Source of the DNA: an uncultured Sinobacteraceae bacterium
Lineage (GTDB): Bacteria; Pseudomonadota; Gammaproteobacteria; Steroidobacterales; Steroidobacteraceae
Reading direction: 5' to 3'
Assembly: GCA_937902995.1 (NCBI GenBank)
Contig: CALEKY010000084.1
Span: 1-19,638, forward strand
Length of the DNA stretch: 19,638 nt
Shown here: positions 1 through 6,148 of the stretch, one piece after another
Layout: each line of letters starts with the position of its first letter
Numbering within the stretch: the stretch's first letter is position 1
Made by a program: the position numbers and the translations under genes
The notes under the pieces: model-generated
Told to the model about the DNA's origin: nothing
Database searches by the model: none
The model's input: the letters and a program-made list of their open reading frames with translations, nothing else

Positions 1-663
1 TCGGCCTGTCTGTCGAGCGGCTACGACAAGGCGCATCTGCGCGAGCTGCACGTCCTCGTCGAGCACGTCGGGCCGTACAAGGAAGGCGAGCACATTTTCC
101 GCGAAGGCGATCCGTTCAACGTCATCGCCGCCGTGCGTTCCGGTACGGTGAAAACGTACGTGATCGACAACGAAGGCCGCGAGCAAGTGCTCGGCTTTTT
201 CTTGCCGGGCGAAGTGATCGGATTGAGCGCGATTTCGCACGCCAAGTATCCCTGCAATGCCGTCGCCTTGGAGTCGGTTCTGCTGTGCCGATTTTCGTTC
301 CCGAACATCGCCGCACTCGCAACGCGCATGCCCGGACTGCAACAGCGGCTGTTTACGCTCTTGAGCGAGGACATCAACAAAGCCGCGCTCCTCGCCGGCA
401 ATTTCACGGCCGACGAGCGCATGGCCGCATTCCTCGTGTCCCTCTCCCGCCGCTATGCCGCCCGCGGCTTGTCCGCACGCCGCTTCATGGTCGCAATGAC
501 GCGCACGGACATCGCCAACTACCTTCGCCTCGCCTCTGAAACCGTCAGCCGAGTGTTCCGTCGTTTCCAAGACGACGGCCTCCTCCGCGTCGACCGGCGC
601 GATATCGAGCTGCTGAATCCAGAAAAGCTGGAGGAGCTGGCGAAGAACGTGTTGCGCGAATAG
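1..663 (+). CDS. fnr: FNR/ANR-type Crp-family oxygen-responsive regulator (5' partial)
   Basis: The gene is open from the window edge to a TAG at 661-663, giving 220 visible residues. An N-terminal cyclic-nucleotide-like beta-barrel is followed by a winged HTH at about residues 163-215. Visible Cys3 aligns with E. coli FNR C29 and Cys96 (in LLCRFSF) with C122, two of the four 4Fe-4S ligands; the other two (C20, C23) would lie off the edge. By this alignment about 26-30 residues are missing. The recognition helix SETVSRVFRRF keeps E180, S183 and R184, equivalent to the FNR residues that read TTGAT half-sites. It should therefore act as a cytoplasmic activator when oxygen is low. Matching boxes lie upstream of nnrS and nirK. 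The 4Fe-4S reading is inferred because the N-terminal Cys cluster is not fully visible; a DNR-type NO sensor is less likely given both cysteines. Confidence 0.93.
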   Translation, partial: SACLSSGYDKAHLRELHVLVEHVGPYKEGEHIFREGDPFNVIAAVRSGTVKTYVIDNEGREQVLGFFLPGEVIGLSAISHAKYPCNAVALESVLLCRFSFPNIAALATRMPGLQQRLFTLLSEDINKAALLAGNFTADERMAAFLVSLSRRYAARGLSARRFMVAMTRTDIANYLRLASETVSRVFRRFQDDGLLRVDRRDIELLNPEKLEELAKNVLRE

Positions 664-671
664 CGCAACCC

Positions 672-802
672 TTGGCTGCAGGCTGTAGGCTGGAGGAAAG
701 CCGCGGCGAGTACGCCGCGCACGTTAGTTCGCTCATTTGCGATCTAGCGCCACCACCAATTGGGGCGCCGCCGCGCGGCTACTACAGCCTACAGCCCACG
801 GT
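672..802. repeat. Inverted pair of heptamer-periodic repeats in the fnr-nnrS spacer
   Basis: Just after the fnr stop, units TTGGCTG, CAGGCTG and TAGGCTG run in phase at 672-692. At 782-795 CTACAGC occurs twice in a row, which is the same family on the other strand. Positions 681-695 and the reverse complement of 782-796 agree at 14 of 15 bases. Between them is a perfect 7-bp hairpin (stem 702-708 with 713-719, loop AGTA), which could terminate fnr transcription, although no T-run follows. Function unknown. Confidence 0.6.
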
Positions 803-810
803 CTTCGATG

Positions 811-824
811 CTGATCCAGATCAG
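811..824 (+). promoter_or_regulatory. Predicted FNR/ANR box upstream of nnrS
   Basis: CTGAT-CCAG-ATCAG is a perfect dyad matching the FNR consensus TTGAT-N4-ATCAA at 8 of 10 half-site positions. Its centre (817.5) lies about 63 bases before the nnrS start. If it is a class II site at -41.5, transcription would start near 859, with CATCAT (847-852, 4 of 6 to TATAAT) as a possible -10. The regulator at 1-663 is the obvious candidate to bind it. Confidence 0.65.
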
Positions 825-880
825 CGCGCTCCTAGCTCGCTTGCGCCATCATCCGCGCACGAAGCTTCGGAGCGATTCCC

Positions 881-2113
881 ATGTCCGCAAATCCGCAAGC
901 CCTTCAATTGCCGGTCGGCGTGTTGCGCATGCTGGCCTCGGCACCGCATCGGCTGATGTTCTTCATCGGCGCGACGAATGTGTTGCTGGCGATGAGCTGG
1001 TGGGCGATGTGGCTGGTCGATGCGCGCTGGGGCGTGTTCGGACTGCCGGCGCCTGCGATACCCGCAGGATGGTTGCATGCGCTGCTCATGCAGTACCAAG
1101 TGCTGCCCTCGTTCATGTTCGGATTCCTACTGACCGTCTTTCCGCGCTGGATGAATCTTCCGGAGCTGCCGCGCTCGCGCTACGTGCCCGTCGGCGTCGG
1201 AATGCTGGGCGGTCAGCTGCTCACGTTGATCGGCCTGTGGGCAGGACTACCGTGGCTCAAGGCCGGCGCAGCGCTCACGATTCTCGGCTGGAGTATCGGA
1301 ACCGCGCTGCTCGTGCGGCTCGCGTACCAAGAGGCCGGGCGCACATGGCATGCCTTGAGTTGCGTGTTCGCCTTGAGCTTCGGATTGTTGGGCCTGACGG
1401 CGTACATGCTCTTTCTGTTCAGCTTCGACGCACGACTCATGTTCGCCTCGATCAAGATCGGCAGCATCGCCGTGCTCCTGCCGATCTATTTCACCGTGTG
1501 TCATCGAATGATCGCGTTCTTCGCAAGCTGCGTGGTTCCGCATTACACGCTGCGTCGTCCGATGTGGGCGCTCGCAGCATTCTGGCTGCTTGCGCTCGCT
1601 CATGTTTGGCTGGAACTGCGGCATGCGTATGCCTCGCTGTGGATCGTCGATGCGCCGCTGGCTGCATTGAGCGGTTGGCTCTTGTATCTATGGTGGCCGC
1701 GCGGTGCACGCATGCCGCCATTGCTGCGCGTCCTGTACGTGGGCTTTGCGTGGTTGCCGATTGCCTTTGCGCTGTATGCCGGGCAAAGCCTATGGTTCGC
1801 GGCCACGGGCGGCTTCGAGCTCGGACGCGGTCCAGCGCATGCGCTGTTCATCGGCTACTTCGGCAGCCTGCTCGTTGCCATGGTCACGCGCGTCACTCAA
1901 GGCCACTCCGGCCGCCCGCTCGTGCTCGGCCCAGTCGCCGCATTCGCGTTCGTCGTCGTTCAGCTCGTTGCAGTCATACGCATCGTTGCCGAACTCGTCC
2001 CCGATTCGCTTCTCTGGCAAGCCCTTGCCGGCATCGGCTGGATCGTCGCGTTCCTGCCGTGGGTGTTGAGATCGACGTGGATTTATGTGACGCCGAGGGC
2101 TGATGGGCGCTGA
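881..2113 (+). CDS. nnrS: NnrS family heme/copper membrane protein
   Basis: 410 residues, almost entirely hydrophobic, with many predicted membrane segments (the family usually has about 12). Family signatures are visible: the segment around 64-91 with H66 and GFLLTVFPRW, and a late HALFIGYFGSLLVAMVTRVT followed by QGHSGRPL, close to the usual NnrS 'MTRVSLGHTGRPL' motif. NnrS proteins are inner-membrane heme- and copper-containing proteins that protect cells from nitric oxide during denitrification; the exact activity is not settled. The ATG at 881 is preceded by GGAG at 869-872. It lies downstream of the predicted FNR box and upstream of nirK, fitting a role in handling NO made by NirK. The stop codon TGA forms part of a small hairpin (GCGCT-GA-AGCGC, 2107-2118). 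Confidence 0.93.
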   Translation: MSANPQALQLPVGVLRMLASAPHRLMFFIGATNVLLAMSWWAMWLVDARWGVFGLPAPAIPAGWLHALLMQYQVLPSFMFGFLLTVFPRWMNLPELPRSRYVPVGVGMLGGQLLTLIGLWAGLPWLKAGAALTILGWSIGTALLVRLAYQEAGRTWHALSCVFALSFGLLGLTAYMLFLFSFDARLMFASIKIGSIAVLLPIYFTVCHRMIAFFASCVVPHYTLRRPMWALAAFWLLALAHVWLELRHAYASLWIVDAPLAALSGWLLYLWWPRGARMPPLLRVLYVGFAWLPIAFALYAGQSLWFAATGGFELGRGPAHALFIGYFGSLLVAMVTRVTQGHSGRPLVLGPVAAFAFVVVQLVAVIRIVAELVPDSLLWQALAGIGWIVAFLPWVLRSTWIYVTPRADGR

Positions 2114-2118
2114 AGCGC

Positions 2119-2276
2119 AGGCTGTAGGCTGTAGACTGTAGACTGTAGGCTGTAGGCAGGAAGCGAGAACGAGCTCGCGCGAATAACGAGTCACCAGTGA
2201 CGAGTCTCGCGATCTTGCCCGCGCCCCGCACCCCGAGCCCCAAGTTCTGCTTGCCGGAGCCCAGTGCCCAGAACCC
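2119..2276. repeat. Heptamer-periodic spacer between nnrS and the sirB-like gene
   Basis: Five in-phase units follow the nnrS stop: AGGCTGT, AGGCTGT, AGACTGT, AGACTGT, AGGCTGT (2119-2153). After a stretch with two small palindromes (GCGAG/CTCGC at 2163-2178; GTCAC-CA-GTGAC at 2190-2201), a second, C-rich set of 7-mers runs 2221-2276: GCGCCCC, GCACCCC, GAGCCCC, AAGTTCT, GCTTGCC, GGAGCCC, AGTGCCC, AGAACCC. This set ends six bases before the next start codon. The spacer holds no recognisable gene or promoter. Confidence 0.75.
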
Positions 2277-2282
2277 TGTTCG

Positions 2283-2672
2283 ATGATCGATTACTACGTC
2301 GAGATCCGTTTCATCCACATCGCCGCCGTCATTGCGAGCGGCAGCTTGTTCTTTGTGCGCGGGTTGGCGGTCAATCTCGGCGCGCAATGGGCGATGGCGG
2401 CACCGTTGCGCTATTTGAGCTATGCAATCGATACGGTCTTACTCGCCGCGGCGGTGATGCTTGCAGCGATGCTGCATCAGTATCCTTTCGTGCACGGATG
2501 GCTGACCACGAAAGTACTCCTTCTCGTCGTGTACATCGTGTTGGGATCGCTCGCGTTGAAACGCGCTCGCACGCAACGTATGCGATGGGTCGCCTTCTTG
2601 GCGGCGCTCTTGGTGTTCGGTTACATCGTGAGCGTCGCACGCGCCCATCATCCCCTCGGGATTTTCGCGTAA
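2283..2672 (+). CDS. SirB2-like four-helix integral membrane protein
   Basis: 129 residues with about four hydrophobic helices (roughly 8-28, 43-64, 74-93, 101-119) and a short polar tail ending AHHPLGIFA. The N-terminus (YYVEIRFIHIAAVIASGSLFFVRG) and overall layout resemble the SirB2 family (PF04247), small inner-membrane proteins of unknown molecular function; the name comes from an invasion-gene regulator locus and says little here. Its place between nnrS and nirK suggests a link to nitrite/NO metabolism or heme, but that is inference. The ATG at 2283 has no Shine-Dalgarno, because a C-rich heptamer array runs almost to it, so translation initiation is unusual or the start is misplaced. 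Family assignment is from memory of its pattern. Confidence 0.78.
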   Translation: MIDYYVEIRFIHIAAVIASGSLFFVRGLAVNLGAQWAMAAPLRYLSYAIDTVLLAAAVMLAAMLHQYPFVHGWLTTKVLLLVVYIVLGSLALKRARTQRMRWVAFLAALLVFGYIVSVARAHHPLGIFA

Positions 2673-2771
2673 TCCCTCGGGTTCCTTCCTTAGCTACGGA
2701 GCTCGCCGAATCATCGATTTCGTGAGCTGCGTCTCGCGGTGAGCTTCTGCCTCTGCTTTCCGTCGGTCGAA

Positions 2772-2785
2772 CTGATCCACGTCAG
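2772..2785 (+). promoter_or_regulatory. Predicted FNR/DNR-type box upstream of nirK
   Basis: CTGAT-CCAC-GTCAG matches TTGAT-N4-ATCAA at 7 of 10 positions. The right half GTCAG resembles DNR/NNR-type sites (TTGAT-N4-GTCAA). The centre is about 74 bases before the nirK ATG. A class II arrangement would place the start of transcription near 2820, next to a repeated GAGCTC (2801-2806 and 2814-2819). The binding regulator may be the FNR at 1-663 or an NO-responsive paralog elsewhere. Confidence 0.5.
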
Positions 2786-2852
2786 GATGTCGCTCCGTGA
2801 GAGCTCTTAACTTGAGCTCATCGGCCAATAAGCCAAATACAGGGCGAACATC

Positions 2853-4355
2853 ATGAAACGGTCATTGGTATTGCTGGCTTGCGTAGCGGCGCTGGGCATG
2901 AGCGCCTGCACGAAACAACACGCACCGCAGATCGTGCAGGTCGCTGAAGCGGACACCGGCGGTTCGCGCCGCGGCGACTTCGGACCGCCGATCGGCGAAC
3001 CGATTCGTGCCGTGCTGACGAGCCCGCCGCACGTACCGCCGCCGACGAACCGTACTCATCCGGCGCGCGTGATCGTCGAGCTCGAGGTCACCGAAGTCGA
3101 CATGGAGATCGCCGAGGGTGTGACGTACACGTTCTGGACGTTCGGCGGGACGGTTCCAGGAAGCTTCATTCGTGTGCGCCAGGGCGACACGGTGGAGTTT
3201 CATTTGAAGAATCATCCCGACAGCAAGATGCCGCACAACATCGATTTGCACGGCGTCACCGGTCCCGGCGGCGGGGCAGCTTCGACGTTCACCGCGCCCG
3301 GCCACAAATCCACGTTCACGTTCAAGGCGCTCAATCAAGGCCTCTACGTCTATCACTGCGCGACCGCGCCGGTCGGCATGCATGTCGCGAACGGCATGTA
3401 CGGCCTGATCCTCGTCGAACCGCCGCAAGGCTTACCGCCTGTCGATCGCGAGTTCTACGTGATGCAGGGCGACTTCTACACGGTCGGCAAGTATCGCGAG
3501 AAGGGTCATCAGCCCTTCGATATGCAAAAGGCGATCGACGAGCACCCGACGTACGTCGTCTTCAACGGCGCCGAAACCGCGCTCACGGGTCCGAAAGCGC
3601 TGAAGGCCAAGACGAACGAAACCATCCGCATGTACGTCGGCAACGGCGGCCCGAATCTCGTGTCGAGCTTTCATGTGATCGGCGAGATCTTCGACAAGGT
3701 CCAATACGAAGGCGGCACGCGTTTCCAGGAGAACGTGCAAACGACGCTCATCCCGGCCGGCGGCGCAGCGATCGTCGAGTTTCACACCGAGGTTCCTGGC
3801 AACTACGTGCTCGTCGATCACTCGATCTTCCGCGCATTCAACAAGGGCGCGCTCGCGATGCTCGAAGTCGACGGTCCCGAGGTGCCCGAGATCTTCACCG
3901 GCAAGCTGCAGGACGAGGTTTATATCGGCGATAAGGTTGCGAGCCTCGCATCGGTTGCCACTGCCGTACAGGCGAGCGCGCAAGGCAATCTCACGGTCGC
4001 GCAACAGATCGAAGCTGGCAGCGCGCTGTACAAGGGAACGTGCTCTGTCTGCCACCAGGACGACGGCGCCGGTTTGCCGAACGTGTTTCCGCCGCTTGCG
4101 AAGAGCGACTACCTCATGAGCAATCCGCAGCGCGCGATCGAGGTCGTTCTGAACGGCCTGTCCGGGCCGGTCACAGTGAACGGCAGCACGTACAACTCCG
4201 TGATGCCGCCGATGAGCCAGCTCAACGACGACGAGATCGCGAACATTCTGACCTACGCCATGAACAACTGGGGCAACAAAGGCCCGGCCATCACAGCCGA
4301 GCAAGTTGCCAAGGTCAGAGCGACCACGAAGCGGGCCGAAGGTGCGGCGCACTGA
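2853..4355 (+). CDS. nirK: Copper nitrite reductase with C-terminal cytochrome c domain, predicted lipoprotein
   Basis: 500 residues; reduces nitrite to nitric oxide outside the cytoplasm. Signal segment 1-18 ends at Cys19 (MSAC|T), a plausible lipobox, so the enzyme may be an outer-membrane lipoprotein as in AniA. Two cupredoxin domains span about 70-345. Type 1 copper ligands are H128, C169, H177 and M182; type 2 ligands are H133, H168 and H323; catalytic D131 and H274 are present. A linker of about 40 residues leads to a class I cytochrome c domain with C397-SV-C400-H401 and a distal Met at M451 or M454. This is the three-domain layout known from Ralstonia pickettii NirK, where the heme feeds electrons to type 1 copper. 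AGGG at 2841-2844 precedes the ATG. It heads an operon with the next two genes. Confidence 0.97.
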   Translation: MKRSLVLLACVAALGMSACTKQHAPQIVQVAEADTGGSRRGDFGPPIGEPIRAVLTSPPHVPPPTNRTHPARVIVELEVTEVDMEIAEGVTYTFWTFGGTVPGSFIRVRQGDTVEFHLKNHPDSKMPHNIDLHGVTGPGGGAASTFTAPGHKSTFTFKALNQGLYVYHCATAPVGMHVANGMYGLILVEPPQGLPPVDREFYVMQGDFYTVGKYREKGHQPFDMQKAIDEHPTYVVFNGAETALTGPKALKAKTNETIRMYVGNGGPNLVSSFHVIGEIFDKVQYEGGTRFQENVQTTLIPAGGAAIVEFHTEVPGNYVLVDHSIFRAFNKGALAMLEVDGPEVPEIFTGKLQDEVYIGDKVASLASVATAVQASAQGNLTVAQQIEAGSALYKGTCSVCHQDDGAGLPNVFPPLAKSDYLMSNPQRAIEVVLNGLSGPVTVNGSTYNSVMPPMSQLNDDEIANILTYAMNNWGNKGPAITAEQVAKVRATTKRAEGAAH

Positions 4356-4380
4356 GCAACTTCTGCATGAGGTGCATGCA

Positions 4381-5202
4381 ATGCGTACCGACGCACTTCG
4401 GTTGATGGCAGCGTCCCTGCTCCTCATCGGTTCGACAACCGATGCCGCAGGGACGCGCGCGATCGCGGATGCTCCGCTGCAAATCACGATTCCGGCAGGC
4501 GAGCTCGCATCCGTGCTGCCGCCTGCTCCAGGAGTAAAGACGGTGCGCGTCGCCGCCTTCCGCCTGGATCACACGCCGGTGACGAACGAACAATTTTCAC
4601 GGTTCGTTGCCGAGCATCCCGAGTGGCGTCGCGATCGTGTCGCCGGAGTGTTCGCCGACGGCAGCTATCTAAGCCATTGGAGATCCGCGACCGAAATCGA
4701 ACCCCACCAACGCAATCAGCCGGTCGTGTACGTCAGTTGGTTCGCCGCGAACGCTTACTGCGAATCGCGCGGCGCTCGACTGCCGACCTGGCACGAATGG
4801 GAATACGTTGCCGCCGCCAGCGCGACCGAACAGGATGGCCGCAACGACGACGAATGGCGCCAGACCATTCTCGGCTGGTACTCGAAGTCCGCACGTCACT
4901 CGCTCCCCGAAGTCGGCAAGACTCCCGTGAACTACTACGGCGTTCGCGACCTCCACGGCGTGATCTGGGAATGGGTCGACGATGTGAACGCAATGCTCGT
5001 CTCGAGCGACAACCGGGAACAGAGCAGTCCGGACGCGTTGCGCTTCTGCGGTCCGGGCGCACTCACGATGGAAGAGAAAGAGAACTATGCGACGCTGATG
5101 CGCATCGCCATGCTCTCGAGCATGCAGGCGAATTACACCAGCAAGACCATGGGTTTTCGGTGCGCCAGCGATTTCGGCACCCATGGGAGAAACAAACCAT
5201 GA
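4381..5202 (+). CDS. nirV: NirV-like SUMF1/formylglycine-generating-enzyme-fold protein
   Basis: 273 residues beginning with a signal-like hydrophobic segment (about 6-23), then a SUMF1 domain: DHTPVTNEQFSRFV at about 63-76, QPVVYVSWFAANAYCESRGA at 113-132, RLPTWHEWEYVA at 133-144, LHGVIWEWVDD at 191-201, and a terminal GFRC at 258-261. Genes of this family sit beside nirK in several denitrifiers and are called nirV; their role is unproven, possibly maturation of NirK. The C-terminal CxxxxC copper/active-site pair of true formylglycine-generating enzymes is not seen: the equivalent stretch reads ATLMRIAMLSSM, with only C223 and C261 nearby. Sulfatase-activating activity is therefore unlikely. 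Start chosen at 4381 (GAGGTG at 4369-4374) over an in-frame ATG at 4306 inside nirK. Its stop overlaps the next start as ATGA. Confidence 0.85.
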   Translation: MRTDALRLMAASLLLIGSTTDAAGTRAIADAPLQITIPAGELASVLPPAPGVKTVRVAAFRLDHTPVTNEQFSRFVAEHPEWRRDRVAGVFADGSYLSHWRSATEIEPHQRNQPVVYVSWFAANAYCESRGARLPTWHEWEYVAAASATEQDGRNDDEWRQTILGWYSKSARHSLPEVGKTPVNYYGVRDLHGVIWEWVDDVNAMLVSSDNREQSSPDALRFCGPGALTMEEKENYATLMRIAMLSSMQANYTSKTMGFRCASDFGTHGRNKP

Positions 5203-5759
5203 ACGCCTACGTTCGGCTTCTGTTGTGCGCGACGCTTCTCGCAACACCCGCACTTCAGGCTGTCGCAAGTCATCCAGCCGAATCGGTATATCACTTGGAA
5301 GCCTCGCTCACGAATCAGACGGGCGACGAACATGGGCTCGACATCTATAGCGGCAACCCGGTCCTGATCACGATGTTCTACGGGCGCTGCCCGATGACCT
5401 GCCCGTTGCTCATCGACACGCTGAAGGCAATCGAGCGCAGCACGACAGCAGAACAGCGTGCGCGCTTGCGCATCCTGATGATTTCGATCGACCCGGAGAA
5501 CGATACGCCCGAAGCGTTGCTGCAGCTCGCCAAACAGCGTCGCATCGATCTGACACGCTGGACGCTCGCACGCGCCGACGAGCGGACCGTACGCAAGATC
5601 GCCGCCGTGCTGGGGATCCAATATCGCAAGCTCCCGAACGGCGCTTACAACCATTCCAGTGTTATCGCGCTGCTCGATCCGAACGGTGTCGTCGTTGCTC
5701 GCAGCTCGATGATCGGCAAGGCGGATGAAGGGATGCTCGAGAAAATTGCGAAGTATTAG
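5199..5759 (+). CDS. SCO1/SenC family copper chaperone
   Basis: 186 residues with a cleavable signal (1-23, ending LQAVAS) followed by a thioredoxin-like SCO domain. The copper-binding motif GRC64-PMT-C68-P and the distal ligand H152 (AYNHSSVIALLD) are present, as is the characteristic SIDPENDTPEAL at 96-107. SCO proteins bind Cu(I)/Cu(II) in the periplasm and either deliver copper or act as thiol reductants for copper-site assembly, classically the CuA site of cytochrome oxidase. Here the gene overlaps the nirV-like gene (ATGA, 5199-5202) and no CuA enzyme is visible nearby, so delivery to NirK or to CuB of the downstream cbb3 oxidase is the natural inference. GGGAGA at 5185-5190 is the ribosome site. 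Confidence 0.93.
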   Translation: MNAYVRLLLCATLLATPALQAVASHPAESVYHLEASLTNQTGDEHGLDIYSGNPVLITMFYGRCPMTCPLLIDTLKAIERSTTAEQRARLRILMISIDPENDTPEALLQLAKQRRIDLTRWTLARADERTVRKIAAVLGIQYRKLPNGAYNHSSVIALLDPNGVVVARSSMIGKADEGMLEKIAKY

Positions 5760-6148
5760 GGCTTGAGGATCGGGCGTAGGGCGTGGGCAAGCGTAGACCG
5801 CAGAGGCTCGTCCTAATAAATAGTGAAGCCGGTTCCCTGCTGTCGCGTCCGAGTAGAGCTAAGAGGAAAAACCTCCGCTCTCCTTCAGCATTCATGCTTT
5901 CGCAGAATGCGACGACGACCTTCGCGAATTCCGAGCCCCAAATCCCACGCCCCGAGCCCCACGCCCTTCCATCAGTCGCTCCCTGAACGCTGTCGCAGTT
6001 CTGCACTTGCTCCCACATCGTCGAACGGCTTCAACACCGTGGTAGCGCGCAATCGCTCTCGGGGTCTCCGTAATTCGGGATTTCGCGTGCCCCGCTACGC
6101 TTGCGACGAAAACTGCGCATCCATGTGCATCCGCATCGAGGCCGAATA
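5760..6148. other. 389-base spacer upstream of ccoN with heptamer arrays in opposite orientation
   Basis: No credible gene. The left end, starting at the sco stop, has G-rich near-7-mers (ATTAGGG, CTTGAGG, ATCGGGC, GTAGGGC; 5755-5782). The interior has C-rich in-phase 7-mers CCGAGCC, CCAAATC, CCACGCC, CCGAGCC, CCACGCC (5931-5965), the same style on the other strand. Between them are a hairpin (5855-5881) and a 12-base palindrome AGCAT-TC-ATGCT (5887-5898). About 180 bases before ccoN (5966-6148) should hold its promoter, but I see no FNR box and no convincing -35/-10. GAGG at 6138-6141 is the ccoN ribosome site. Confidence 0.6.
5855..5881 (+). terminator. Candidate hairpin at the end of the nirK operon
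   Basis: AGAGC (5855-5859) pairs with GCTCT (5877-5881) and GAGG (5863-5866) with CCTC (5872-5875), with an AAAAA loop and a small internal bulge. It lies 96 bases after the sco stop. There is no T-run, so it could instead be a messenger-stabilising or 5'-leader structure. Confidence 0.35.

Noticed and set aside
760..2103. 447-codon plus-strand frame overlapping nnrS
   Set aside because: Different frame of the same DNA; Arg/Ala/His-rich with no membrane segments, while the nnrS frame shows clear family motifs.
2119..2153. Short tandem repeats as a possible CRISPR array
   Set aside because: Units are 7 bases with no spacers, and no cas gene is nearby; this is a simple tandem repeat.
3432..4487. 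351-codon minus-strand frame opposite nirK
   Set aside because: Overlaps the copper and heme ligands of nirK on the other strand; composition is that of a shadow frame.
5983..5996. CTGAA-CGCT-GTCGC as an FNR box for ccoN
   Set aside because: Only 5 of 10 half-site positions match, near chance; not reported as a site.
6101..6148. Upstream ATG start for ccoN
   Set aside because: Would add 16 residues unlike any CcoN N-terminus; ATG 6149 has GAGG upstream and gives the family's usual length.
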